Positions 1-6,641 of a stretch of 10,623 bases of DNA are shown here, piece by piece (the stretch's first letter is position 1; each line of letters opens with the position of its first letter). The position numbers and the translations under genes are program-made. The notes under the pieces are model-generated. The model had not been told where the DNA came from. It made no database searches and saw only the letters and a list, made by a program, of their open reading frames with translations. The DNA is from an uncultured Elioraea sp. (GTDB taxonomy: Bacteria > Pseudomonadota > Alphaproteobacteria > Acetobacterales > Acetobacteraceae). The stretch spans positions 1 through 10,623 of the forward strand of contig CALKJX010000068.1 in NCBI GenBank assembly GCA_937995555.1. Reading direction: 5' to 3'.

Positions 1-385
1 CCACACCTGGTATGCGCGCCCCGAGGCGCGGCGGAAGCTGATGCTGAGCCCGGCGGACGAAACGCCGATGCCGCCCTGCGACGTGCAGCCCGACGAGCTC
101 GACCTCGCCCTCGCGATCGACCGCGCGCAAGCCGCGCTCGACCTGCCGGTGACGCGCATCGAGCATCGCTGGGCGGGGTTGCGCACCTTCACGCCCGACC
201 GCTCGCTCGCGATCGGCTGGGCGCCCGATGCGGAGGGCTTCCTCTGGATGGTCGGGCAGGGCGGCTACGGGATCCAGACCGCGCCGGCGGCGGCGCGGCT
301 GGCCGCCGAGATCGCACTCGACCGCACGCCGACGCTCGCGGAGGCGGCGCGGCGCTGCGACCCGGCCCGCTTCCCGCGCCGCTGA
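1..385 (+). CDS. FAD-dependent oxidoreductase of the DAO (glycine/D-amino acid oxidase-like) family, C-terminal fragment
   Basis: The gene enters from the left edge; the first complete codon is at base 2 and the stop is TGA at 383-385, leaving about 127 residues. Visible signatures are the substrate-domain strand WAGLRTFTPD followed by GFLWMVGQGGYGIQTAPA, the C-terminal FAD-contacting loop and helix typical of the DAO superfamily. Members oxidise the C-N bond of amino acids or amines, passing electrons to oxygen or to the respiratory chain. The N-terminal Rossmann GxGxxG dinucleotide motif lies outside the window, so the substrate cannot be named. A methionine at 41 is internal, since the frame stays open and protein-like upstream of it. 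It is followed 160 bases later by a taurine-type importer on the same strand, so a link to amine use is possible. A taurine dehydrogenase (TauY-like) role was considered but is not supported by this fragment alone. Confidence 0.85.
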   Translation, partial: HTWYARPEARRKLMLSPADETPMPPCDVQPDELDLALAIDRAQAALDLPVTRIEHRWAGLRTFTPDRSLAIGWAPDAEGFLWMVGQGGYGIQTAPAAARLAAEIALDRTPTLAEAARRCDPARFPRR

Positions 386-427
386 CTGGCCGAAATCTGC
401 GCCCCCTTCCGCTCGTCGTTTGGGCAG

Positions 428-450
428 CCTGCCCGCCGAGCGGGCGCAGG
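428..450 (+). terminator. imperfect hairpin downstream of the FAD oxidoreductase gene, possible terminator
   Basis: CCTG (428-431) and CCCGC (432-436) pair with GCGGG (440-444) and CAGG (447-450) around a three-base CGA loop, with a CG bulge at 445-446. The hairpin lies 43 bases after the stop of the upstream gene and before the tauA leader. It has no T-run after it, so intrinsic termination is uncertain. It could separate the upstream gene from tauABC or be incidental structure in GC-rich DNA. Confidence 0.25.
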
Positions 451-487
451 GTCCCCCGCCTGCAGCGGCGCAATGCGATGGTCCGGC

Positions 488-503
488 TGGTATGGCCATT
501 GCT
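488..503 (+). promoter_or_regulatory. possible sigma-54 (-24/-12) promoter for tauABC
   Basis: The stretch TGGTATGGCCATTGCT matches the established sigma-54 consensus TGGCACG-N4-TTGCW at 10 of 12 defined positions. The invariant GG (489-490) and GC (501-502) have the required 10 bases between them. Transcription would begin near 514, leaving a leader of roughly 30 bases before the tauA start at 546. I saw no convincing sigma-70 -35/-10 pair in this gap. Sigma-54 control would fit nitrogen-limited uptake of a taurine-type amino compound, but the regulatory role is inferred from one motif only. Confidence 0.3.
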
Positions 504-545
504 TGCCCATCCTTGCACCGTGCCGCGCAGCAGGGAGTGAAAGCG

Positions 546-1568
546 ATGACGAGTGTGACATTGACGCGCCGGCAGGCGATTGCAGCAACGGGAGCCGCGA
601 CCGCTGTGCTGTCCGTCCCGGCAATCGCGCAGACTCGCGAGGTAACGATCGCGCACCAGTACATGGTGGTGCCATTCCGGGCGGCGATGGCCGCGCAGGA
701 GGTTGAGCGCGCGACCGGTTACCGCATCAACTGGCGGCTGTTCACTGCCGGCGCGGAGGTCATCCGGGCCATGGCCTCTGGCGACGCCAAGATCGGCGAG
801 GTCGGCTCCTCGCCGACCACGGCGGCGATCGCCCAAGGCCTGAATATCGAGCTAATCTGGATCATCACCGATATCGCCGATGCGGAGGCCCTGATCGTGC
901 GCGACGGCTCCGGCATCACCGCGCCGCAGGACTTGCGCGGCAAGCGCGTCGGGGTGCCCTTCGTCTCGACGACGCATTTCCACCTGCTCTTTGCCCTCGA
1001 TCAGTTCGGCATCCCGAGCAACAGCCTGCGCATCCTGAACATGCGCCCGCCCGAGATTGCCGCTGCCTGGGAGCGCGGCGACATCGACGCCACCTTTGTG
1101 TGGGAGCCCACGCGCAGCGCGGTGCTGCGCACGGGGCGGGTCTTGATCTCCTCGGGTCAGCTCGCCGCCTGGGGGCGGCCGACCTTCGATGGCGTCGTTG
1201 TCGATCGTGACTGGGCCCGCGCGAACGCTGAATTCATGACCGCCTACACGCAGATCATGGCGCGCTACGATGCCGAATACATGGCCAACCCCGGCCTCTG
1301 GGGGCCAGGCACCGAGCGTGCTGCCGTGACCGCCCGTATCACCGGTGCGCGGGTCGAGGATGTTCCGACGATGATGACCCTCTATCGCTTCGTGCCGGCC
1401 GCCGTGCAGGCGTCGCCGACTTGGCTCGGCGGTGGTACTGAAAGCGGAACGGTGCGGGCGATCCGCCACACGGCCGAGTTCCTGCACGCCCAGGGCCGCA
1501 TCCAGGCGGTGCCGGCCGACATCGCCCGCCACGTCAGCCCGCGCTTCGCCGCCTCCGCCGCCACCTGA
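546..1568 (+). CDS. tauA: TauA-like periplasmic substrate-binding protein of a taurine/sulfonate ABC importer
   Basis: 340 residues; it would bind taurine or a similar amino-sulfonate in the periplasm and deliver it to TauBC. The start at 546 has an AGGGAG Shine-Dalgarno (532-537) eight bases upstream. Residues 5-30 form a signal peptide with twin arginines (TLTRRQAIA) and a likely AIA/Q cleavage after residue 28, suggesting Tat export. Strong family matches recalled from E. coli TauA are GSSPTTAAIAQG (87-98), GVPFVSTTHFHLLFAL (136-151), RPPEIAAAWERGDID (167-181) and FVWEP (184-188). The mature part closely matches E. coli TauA in length (320-residue precursor). It is separated from tauB by a single base. 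The first 33 codons use more A/T-ending codons (10) than those of tauB (2). Specificity within the taurine/alkanesulfonate group (TauA versus SsuA) favours TauA but is not proven. Confidence 0.9.
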   Translation: MTSVTLTRRQAIAATGAATAVLSVPAIAQTREVTIAHQYMVVPFRAAMAAQEVERATGYRINWRLFTAGAEVIRAMASGDAKIGEVGSSPTTAAIAQGLNIELIWIITDIADAEALIVRDGSGITAPQDLRGKRVGVPFVSTTHFHLLFALDQFGIPSNSLRILNMRPPEIAAAWERGDIDATFVWEPTRSAVLRTGRVLISSGQLAAWGRPTFDGVVVDRDWARANAEFMTAYTQIMARYDAEYMANPGLWGPGTERAAVTARITGARVEDVPTMMTLYRFVPAAVQASPTWLGGGTESGTVRAIRHTAEFLHAQGRIQAVPADIARHVSPRFAASAAT

Positions 1569-1569
1569 G

Positions 1570-2358
1570 ATGGGGGCGGTCTCGGTCGAGGGGCTGTCGG
1601 TCGCCTTCCCGCTGCCGGGCGGTGGCTGGCTGACGGCGCTCGACAGGGTCGATCTCGACATCCCGGAGGGCGGCTTCTGCGTCGCCCTCGGGGCCTCGGG
1701 CTGCGGCAAGACGACGCTGCTCAACTGCATCGCGGGCTTCATCGCCCCCTCCGCCGGGCGCGTCACAGTCGCCGGCCGACCGGTGACCCGCCCCGGCGCC
1801 GACCGGGGCGTGGTGTTCCAGAAGCACGCGCTGCTGCCGTGGCTGTCGGTGTGGGAAAACGTCGCCTTCGGGCCCCGCCTCGCCGGCCGCAGCCGGGCCG
1901 AGCGCCGTGCCCTCGCGGAGGCGAAGCTCGCCCTGGTCGGGCTCGCCGACTTCGCCGATCGGCCGGTCTATACGCTCTCGGGCGGTCAGCAGCAGCGGGT
2001 CGGCATCGCCAGGGCGCTCGCCGCCAATCCGCAGGTGCTGCTGATGGACGAGCCGCTCGGCGCGCTCGATGCGCTGACGCGCGAGACCCTGCAGGAACTG
2101 CTGCTCGACGTCTGGGCGGCCTCGGGCAAGACGGTGCTGTTCATCACTCACGGCGTCGAGGAGGCGCTGTTCCTCGCCACCGAGCTCGTGGTGATGAGCC
2201 CGGGGCCCGGCCGGATCGTGCGCCGCCTGCCCGTCACCTTCGGCCGCCACTACGTCGAGACGCGCGATGCCCGCGCGGTGAAGAGCGACGCGGACTTCAT
2301 CGCCCTGCGCGAGGAGGTGTTGGCGATGGTGCGCGACAGCGCCCGGCAGGCGGCGTGA
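1570..2358 (+). CDS. tauB: TauB-like ATP-binding subunit of the taurine/sulfonate ABC importer
   Basis: 262 residues (E. coli TauB is 255); the cytoplasmic ATPase that powers TauC. All nucleotide-binding motifs are intact: Walker A GASGCGKT (41-48), Q-loop Gln84, signature LSGGQ (136-140), Walker B VLLMDE (156-161), D-loop GALD (164-167) and switch His194 in FITHGVEEA. VVFQKHALLPWLSVWENVAF (81-100) is typical of the nitrate/sulfonate/taurine (NitT/TauT) ATPase class. The ATG at 1570 lies one base after the tauA stop and has no clear Shine-Dalgarno, so translation is probably coupled to tauA. The reading frame is open further upstream inside tauA, but that part is not protein-like. The stop TGA overlaps the tauC GTG start. 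Confidence 0.92.
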   Translation: MGAVSVEGLSVAFPLPGGGWLTALDRVDLDIPEGGFCVALGASGCGKTTLLNCIAGFIAPSAGRVTVAGRPVTRPGADRGVVFQKHALLPWLSVWENVAFGPRLAGRSRAERRALAEAKLALVGLADFADRPVYTLSGGQQQRVGIARALAANPQVLLMDEPLGALDALTRETLQELLLDVWAASGKTVLFITHGVEEALFLATELVVMSPGPGRIVRRLPVTFGRHYVETRDARAVKSDADFIALREEVLAMVRDSARQAA

Positions 2359-3221
2359 CCCGCGTCCCGCGCGAGGCGCCCGATGTCCGGCGTGGCGGCA
2401 CCCGCGACGGTGTTGCGCCGCTCAAGCCCGCCGTCGCCCGCTTCGTCTTTCCCGACCCGCGCAAGGCGACCGGGATCAGCCTCACCACCATCCTCGTCCT
2501 GCTCGCCCTCTGGTGGCTCGCCACCGCGCGGGGCTGGATCGCGCCGCTCTTTCTCGCCTCGCCGGGGGTGGTCCTCGACCGGCTGATCCATGGGCTGCAT
2601 ACGCCGATCGGCGAGGCGACGCTGATCGGCCACTCCGCACTCAGCCTGATGCGGGTGATGAGCGCCTTCGGACTCGCCTGCCTCACCGCGATCCCTGCGG
2701 GGATCGCGATGGGCGTGTCGCGCGTCGCGCGCGGCGTGCTCGACCCGCCAATCGAATTCTACCGGCCGCTGCCGCCTCTCGCGTATCTGCCGCTGGTGGT
2801 GATCTGGTTCGGCATCGACGAGGCCTCGAAGATCGTGCTGATCTATCTTGCCTGCTTTGCCCCACTAGCGATCGCCGCGCGCGCCGGCGTACGCAGCGTC
2901 GCGCCGGAGCAGGTGAACGCTGCGCTCTCGCTCGGCGCGACGCGGGCGCAGTTGGTCCGCTACGTTATCGTGCCGGCCGCACTGCCCGATATCCTGACCG
3001 GCATGCGCATTGCCCTCGGGTTCGGCTGGACGACCCTGGTCGCCGCCGAAATGGTTGCGGCAAATGTCGGGCTCGGCCAGATGGTGCTGAACGCGTCGAG
3101 CTTCCTGCGGACCGACCTTGTGATGATGGGCATCGTTGTGATCGCCACTTTTGCCTATGCCTTCGATCTCGGTATGCGTGCGGCAGAGCGCCGGCTCGTG
3201 CCGTGGAAGGGGCGCGTGTGA
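2355..3221 (+). CDS. tauC: TauC-like permease subunit of the taurine/sulfonate ABC importer
   Basis: 288 residues; the inner-membrane permease that forms the channel, probably as a dimer. The GTG start at 2355 overlaps the tauB stop as GTGA, a translational-coupling arrangement. Hydrophobic segments lie near residues 41-59, 100-121, 142-154, 158-176, 222-240 and 256-273, about six helices. PLPPLAYLPLVVIWFGIDE (138-156) and the EAA loop at about 190-208 (NAALSLGATRAQLVRY onward), which docks on TauB, are diagnostic of this permease class. A roughly 40-residue polar N-terminus precedes the first helix, slightly longer than E. coli TauC (275 residues). No tauD, xsc or other sulfonate-degrading gene is visible, so the imported compound must be processed by products of neighbouring or distant genes. 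The gene converges on the SDR gene with 28 bases between stops. Confidence 0.9.
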   Translation: MTRVPREAPDVRRGGTRDGVAPLKPAVARFVFPDPRKATGISLTTILVLLALWWLATARGWIAPLFLASPGVVLDRLIHGLHTPIGEATLIGHSALSLMRVMSAFGLACLTAIPAGIAMGVSRVARGVLDPPIEFYRPLPPLAYLPLVVIWFGIDEASKIVLIYLACFAPLAIAARAGVRSVAPEQVNAALSLGATRAQLVRYVIVPAALPDILTGMRIALGFGWTTLVAAEMVAANVGLGQMVLNASSFLRTDLVMMGIVVIATFAYAFDLGMRAAERRLVPWKGRV

Positions 3222-3249
3222 CGCAGCGCGTCCTAAGCGACGGCGCCGC

Positions 3250-3993
3250 TCAGGTCAGGAACGCGCCGCCGTTCACGTGCACGGTCTGCCCGGTGATGTA
3301 GCCGCCCTCGGGGCCGGCGAGCAGCCGCACCACGGCGGCGATCTCCTCGACCGTGCCCTTGCGGCCGAGCGGGATGCTGCCTGTCATGCCCGGTGACGCC
3401 CCCGCCGACACCCCGCGCAGCGTGTCGATCATGCCGGGGGCGACGCAGTTGCAGCGGATGTTGTGCGGCGCGAGCTCGACCGCGAGGGAGCGCATCAGCC
3501 CCTCCAGCCCCGCCTTGGAAGCCGAGACATGCGCGCGGTTCGGCGTGCCGACATGGTGCGAGATGCCCGAAAGTGCGATGATCGCGCCACCGCCGCGCGC
3601 GATCATCTGCGGTACGAACGCGCGCGCCAGCAGGAACGCGCCGTCGAGCGCCACCGACAGGATCTCGCGCCACTCGGCGTAGGACATCTCGACAAACGGC
3701 GTCTGTCTTCGCAGACCGGCGTTCGACACCAGGATGTCGATCCCGCCGAACGTGCCGGCGACCTCGCGCGTCATCGCCGCGACCGCGTCCGGGTCGGACA
3801 CGTCGGCAAGTTGCGCCATGGCCCGGCCGCCGGCCGCGACGATCTCGCCGGCGACCGCGTCGATCGCCGCCCGATCCGACCGTCCGTTCACCACCACCGT
3901 CGCGCCGTCGCGGGCGAGCGCCAGCGCGATCGCCCGGGCGATGTTCCTCCCCGCGCCGGTGACCAGCGCGACGCGCCCCGCGAGCGCGCTCAC
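3250..3993 (-). CDS. SDR-family protein with a remodelled active site (catalytic Tyr replaced by Val)
   Basis: 247 residues, classical SDR length. The GTG start at 3993 overlaps the stop of the upstream aminotransferase as GTGA, so the two are probably co-translated. The Rossmann motif reads TGAGRNIA (12-19), with the last Gly as Ala. Arg38 after beta-2 (NGRSD) suggests NADP(H). SNAG is at 90-93 and a typical C-terminal PG...VNGG region follows. The active site is unusual: the usual tetrad Asn-Ser-Tyr-Lys aligns with Ala115 (in SVALDGAF), Ser142, Val156 (in RAHVSASKAG) and Lys160, so Asn and Tyr are absent. I recall other bacterial SDRs with a similar RAHV...AKAG stretch, so this may be a distinct clade and not a decayed gene. 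Function could be a non-standard reductase, a lyase/isomerase or a non-catalytic role. Sulfoacetaldehyde reductase (IsfD) was considered from context but is not supported by the active site. Confidence 0.85.
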   Translation of the reverse strand: MSALAGRVALVTGAGRNIARAIALALARDGATVVVNGRSDRAAIDAVAGEIVAAGGRAMAQLADVSDPDAVAAMTREVAGTFGGIDILVSNAGLRRQTPFVEMSYAEWREILSVALDGAFLLARAFVPQMIARGGGAIIALSGISHHVGTPNRAHVSASKAGLEGLMRSLAVELAPHNIRCNCVAPGMIDTLRGVSAGASPGMTGSIPLGRKGTVEEIAAVVRLLAGPEGGYITGQTVHVNGGAFLT

Positions 3994-5387
3994 TCGGCGG
4001 CGAGCGCGGGCCGCAGCGAGGGCATCGCCCGATCGAGCCCGCGCCGCAGGCGAGCGCCGATCTCGCGCGCCTCGTCCTCGGTGATGATCAGCGGCGGGGT
4101 GAAGGCGATGCGGTCGCCGATCGCGCGCACGATCAACCCCTCGTCCTCGCAGCCCTTCTGCACCGCGAGCCCGGCCTTCAGCGCCGCCGGGAAGGGCTCG
4201 CGCGTCCGCTTGTCGGCCACCAGCTCGACGCCGGCGATCAGGCCGACGCCGCGCACATCGCCGACCAGCGGATGCGCGCGCGCCTCCTCGAGCGCGGCGA
4301 GGAACACCGGCGAGACCCGCCTGACATGCGCGACGATGTCGCGCTCCGCATAGATTTTCAGCGCCTCGACGCCGACCGCACAGGCGACCGGATGACCGCC
4401 ATAGGTGAAGCCGTGGCCGAAACTGCCGTTCTTCCTGCTGCCCTCGATCAGGGTCTCGTGGATCTCGGCGTTGATCAGCGTCGCGCTGAGGGGCTGGTAA
4501 GACGCGGTAAGCTGCTTGGCGCAGGTGAGGATGTCGGGCGCGATGCCGTAGGTGTCGCAGCCCCACATGTTGCCGGTGCGGCCGAAGCCGCAGATCACCT
4601 CGTCGGCGACGAACAGGATGTCGTGTTTCTTCAGGATCGGCTGGATCAGGTCGAAATAGCCGCGGGGCGGCGTGATCGCGCCGCCGCCGCCCTGCACGGG
4701 CTCGGCGAACATCGCGGCGATATTGTCCGCACCTTCCTTCTCGATCAGCGCCTCGAGGTTCTTCGCCATGCGCGCGCTGAACTCCTCCTCGGTCTCGCCC
4801 TCGTGGTGGAAGCGGTAGTAGTTCGGGTTGTCGATGTGCAGGAAGCGGTCGCCGTAGGGCAGGTCGAAGTCGGCGTGCATGTGCGGCTGGCCCGACAGCG
4901 AGGCGGCCGCGACCGTGTTGCCGTGATAGCCGCGGATGCGCCCGATCAGCTTCTTCTTGTTCGGCCGGCCGCGCAGGTTGTTATAGTACCAGATCATCTT
5001 GATCGCGGCGTCGTTCGCCTCCGATCCCGAGCACTGGAACGCCGCGCGCGCGAGCTTCTTGCCGTCCGGGCAGCGCGGCGCGAGGGCCAGCAGCCGCTCG
5101 GCGAGCTCGATCGCCGGCTCATGCCCCTTCTGGAAGAAGGTGTGGTAGTAGGGCAACGTCAGCAGCTGCCTGTAGGCGGCATCGGCCAGCCGCTTCTCGC
5201 TGAAGCCGAGCGAGGCGCACCACAGCCCCGCCATCGCCTCGATGTACTCGCGGCCCTCGACGTCCCAGACGCGGCAGCCCTCGCCGCGCGCGACGATCAT
5301 GCCGCCCTCGCGGTTGAACGCGTCGAGGTCGCTCTGCTGATGCACCAGCGAGGCGATGTCGCGCGCGTGCAGGGAGTTGGGGATCAT
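3990..5387 (-). CDS. Class III PLP-dependent omega-aminotransferase (pyruvate-type)
   Basis: 465 residues. It would transfer an amino group from an amine or omega-amino acid, probably to pyruvate, in the cytoplasm. Landmarks recalled from Chromobacterium omega-transaminase and SpuC are AMAGLWCASLGF (51-62), SGSEANDAAIKM (120-131), RGYHGNT (152-158), ADEVICGFGRTG (261-272; Asp262 for the PLP ring nitrogen), catalytic Lys291 in CAKQL, HGFTYGGHP (325-333) and Arg421 in VRAIGD, the flexible Arg that binds substrate carboxylates. It resembles this group more than Bilophila-type taurine:pyruvate aminotransferase, so taurine is only one candidate donor. The frame is open to 5495, but ATG 5387 is chosen because AGGAGG (plus-strand 5393-5398) sits five bases before it and upstream codons look non-coding. 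It is coupled to the SDR gene by a GTGA overlap and converges on tauABC. Confidence 0.92.
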   Translation of the reverse strand: MIPNSLHARDIASLVHQQSDLDAFNREGGMIVARGEGCRVWDVEGREYIEAMAGLWCASLGFSEKRLADAAYRQLLTLPYYHTFFQKGHEPAIELAERLLALAPRCPDGKKLARAAFQCSGSEANDAAIKMIWYYNNLRGRPNKKKLIGRIRGYHGNTVAAASLSGQPHMHADFDLPYGDRFLHIDNPNYYRFHHEGETEEEFSARMAKNLEALIEKEGADNIAAMFAEPVQGGGGAITPPRGYFDLIQPILKKHDILFVADEVICGFGRTGNMWGCDTYGIAPDILTCAKQLTASYQPLSATLINAEIHETLIEGSRKNGSFGHGFTYGGHPVACAVGVEALKIYAERDIVAHVRRVSPVFLAALEEARAHPLVGDVRGVGLIAGVELVADKRTREPFPAALKAGLAVQKGCEDEGLIVRAIGDRIAFTPPLIITEDEAREIGARLRRGLDRAMPSLRPALAAE

Positions 5388-5418
5388 GGCGTCCTCCTCT
5401 CGGCTCTCGCGCGCAGTC

Positions 5419-5443
5419 TTGTCCCGGGGCAGGCGCCTGACAA
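5419..5443. promoter_or_regulatory. inverted repeat TTGTC-N15-GACAA in the leader of the aminotransferase gene
   Basis: TTGTC (5419-5423) and GACAA (5439-5443) form a 5-bp inverted repeat around 15 bases, and a perfect 10-base palindrome CAGGCGCCTG (5430-5439) overlaps its right half. It lies in the 68-base gap between the glycosyltransferase stop and the aminotransferase start, upstream of the Shine-Dalgarno. It may be an operator or a terminator stem for the glycosyltransferase transcript; GC-rich chance palindromes are also possible. Confidence 0.2.
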
Positions 5444-5455
5444 CCGGGGCCCGGG

Positions 5456-6595
5456 TCAGAGCAGCTCGCGGTACACGTCCAGGGTCGCGGCGCACATCCG
5501 CTCGGTGGTGTAGCGGGAGAGCACCACCTCACGCGCCCGCGCGCCAAGGGCTGCGCGCGTCTCCTCGTCGAGCGACAGCGCGTGATCCAGCGCGGCGGCG
5601 AGCGCGGGTGCATCGCCCGGCGGCACCAGAAGGCCGGTCTCGCCGGACGATACGGTCTCCAACGCTCCGCCATGCGCGGTCGCGACGACGGGCCGCCCCA
5701 TCGCCTGCGCCTCGACGATGACGCGGCCGAACGCCTCGGGCTCGATCGAGGCGCTGACGGCGACGTCGGCCAGCATCAGCGCGGCCGGCATGTCCGGACA
5801 GTCGCCGACGATGCGCACGCGCGCGCCGAGCCCCAGCCGCTCCGCCAGCGCCTCGAGCGCCGCGCGGTAGCCGTGCCGCCCCTGGTCGTCGCCGGCCAGC
5901 ACCGCGACCGCATCCGCGTGCTGCATCCGCGCGAGCGCCTCGATCAGCACCTCCTGGCCCTTCCAGCGGGTGAGCCGCCCTGGCAGCAGCACCACCGGCG
6001 CGTCGTCGGGGATGCGCCAGGCGCGCGCGAGCTTCACGATCCGTTCGCCGGACACGACCGCGGGATCGAAGCGGCGCGGGTCGACTCCGCGCGGAATGAT
6101 CCGCACGCGCGCTGGATCGGTACCGTGACGTTCGATCAGGTGCTCTGCGATGAAGGCGCTGATCGCGATCACCCGCTCGCCCGAGGCCATCACCGCATTG
6201 TAGCGGCGCTTGAGCGCAAAGCCCTCGTTGTAGGTGCCGTGATAGGTCGTCACCCAGCGCGCGCCGGTTCGGCGCACGGCGAGGCGCGCACTCCAGGCCG
6301 GGGCGCGCGACCGCGCATGCACGACATCGACGCGGTGCTCGCGGATCACCGCCGCAAGCTTTCCCGCGTTGCGCCACATCACCCAGGGGTCCTTGGAGGC
6401 GAGGGGCAGGGCGATGTGTTCGACGCCGAGATGGGTGAGTTCCGGCACCAGCCGGCCGCCAGCCGAGGCGACCAGCGCGCGGAACCCCGACCGCACCAGC
6501 GCCTCGGCGACCTCGATCGTGCCACGCTCGACGCCGCCGGTCTCCAGCATCGGCAGGACCTGGAGCACCGCGGGCGGGAGCGAATCGGCGGACAT
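5456..6595 (-). CDS. GT4-family glycosyltransferase (GT-B fold)
   Basis: 379 residues. A retaining GT-B enzyme that would move a sugar from a nucleotide-sugar donor to a lipid or glycan acceptor, most likely for cell-surface polysaccharide or glycolipid. The N-terminal domain opens with LQVLPMLETGGVERG (11-25), a common GT4 start with the acceptor-side glycine loop; VDVVHARSRAP (89-99) and VIAISAFIAEHL (142-153) follow. The C-terminal donor domain has LPGRLTRWKGQEVLIEA (204-220) and the EX7E motif, Glu287 and Glu295 in EAFGRVIVE. ATG 6595 is chosen although the frame stays open to 6760, because the extra part runs across the hydrolase gene on the other strand and is low-quality sequence. No clear Shine-Dalgarno was seen. 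It is divergent from the hydrolase gene and co-directional with the aminotransferase, 68 bases away; a functional link to the latter is not evident. The acceptor is unknown. Confidence 0.88.
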   Translation of the reverse strand: MSADSLPPAVLQVLPMLETGGVERGTIEVAEALVRSGFRALVASAGGRLVPELTHLGVEHIALPLASKDPWVMWRNAGKLAAVIREHRVDVVHARSRAPAWSARLAVRRTGARWVTTYHGTYNEGFALKRRYNAVMASGERVIAISAFIAEHLIERHGTDPARVRIIPRGVDPRRFDPAVVSGERIVKLARAWRIPDDAPVVLLPGRLTRWKGQEVLIEALARMQHADAVAVLAGDDQGRHGYRAALEALAERLGLGARVRIVGDCPDMPAALMLADVAVSASIEPEAFGRVIVEAQAMGRPVVATAHGGALETVSSGETGLLVPPGDAPALAAALDHALSLDEETRAALGARAREVVLSRYTTERMCAATLDVYRELL

Positions 6596-6601
6596 TCCAT
6601 G

Positions 6602-6615
6602 GCGTGATAGCACGC
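6602..6615. promoter_or_regulatory. inverted repeat GCGTG-ATAG-CACGC between divergent genes
   Basis: A perfect 5-bp inverted repeat with a 4-base spacer (GCGTG 6602-6606, CACGC 6611-6615) lies in the 46-base gap shared by the glycosyltransferase (start 6595) and hydrolase (start 6642) genes. Its position in a divergent promoter region suits an operator, but it is short and could be chance. No promoter hexamers could be assigned with confidence. Confidence 0.2.
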
Positions 6616-6641
6616 GGGAAGGACGCGGAGAGGAGCCCCGG

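Noticed and set aside
228..545. Upstream extension of the tauA reading frame
   Set aside because: Arg/Ser-rich non-protein-like sequence overlapping the preceding gene; the Shine-Dalgarno and Tat signal place the start at 546.
1839..2354. Upstream extension of the tauC frame inside tauB
   Set aside because: It is an out-of-frame reading of tauB with Arg/Ala-rich composition; the GTGA overlap at 2355 explains the real start.
3220..3232. GACGC-AGC-GCGTC hairpin at the tauC stop as a terminator
   Set aside because: Only five base pairs, overlaps the stop codon, and no T-run follows; too weak to annotate.
3250..5387. Naming the pair as Tpa and IsfD of taurine dissimilation
   Set aside because: The aminotransferase resembles general omega-transaminases more than Bilophila-type Tpa, and the SDR lacks the catalytic Tyr; only gene context supports the names.
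4272..5513. Long open frame on the plus strand opposite the aminotransferase
   Set aside because: It mirrors a well-supported gene on the other strand, is rich in Arg/Val/Ala as expected from reverse reading of GC-biased codons, and shows no recognisable motif.
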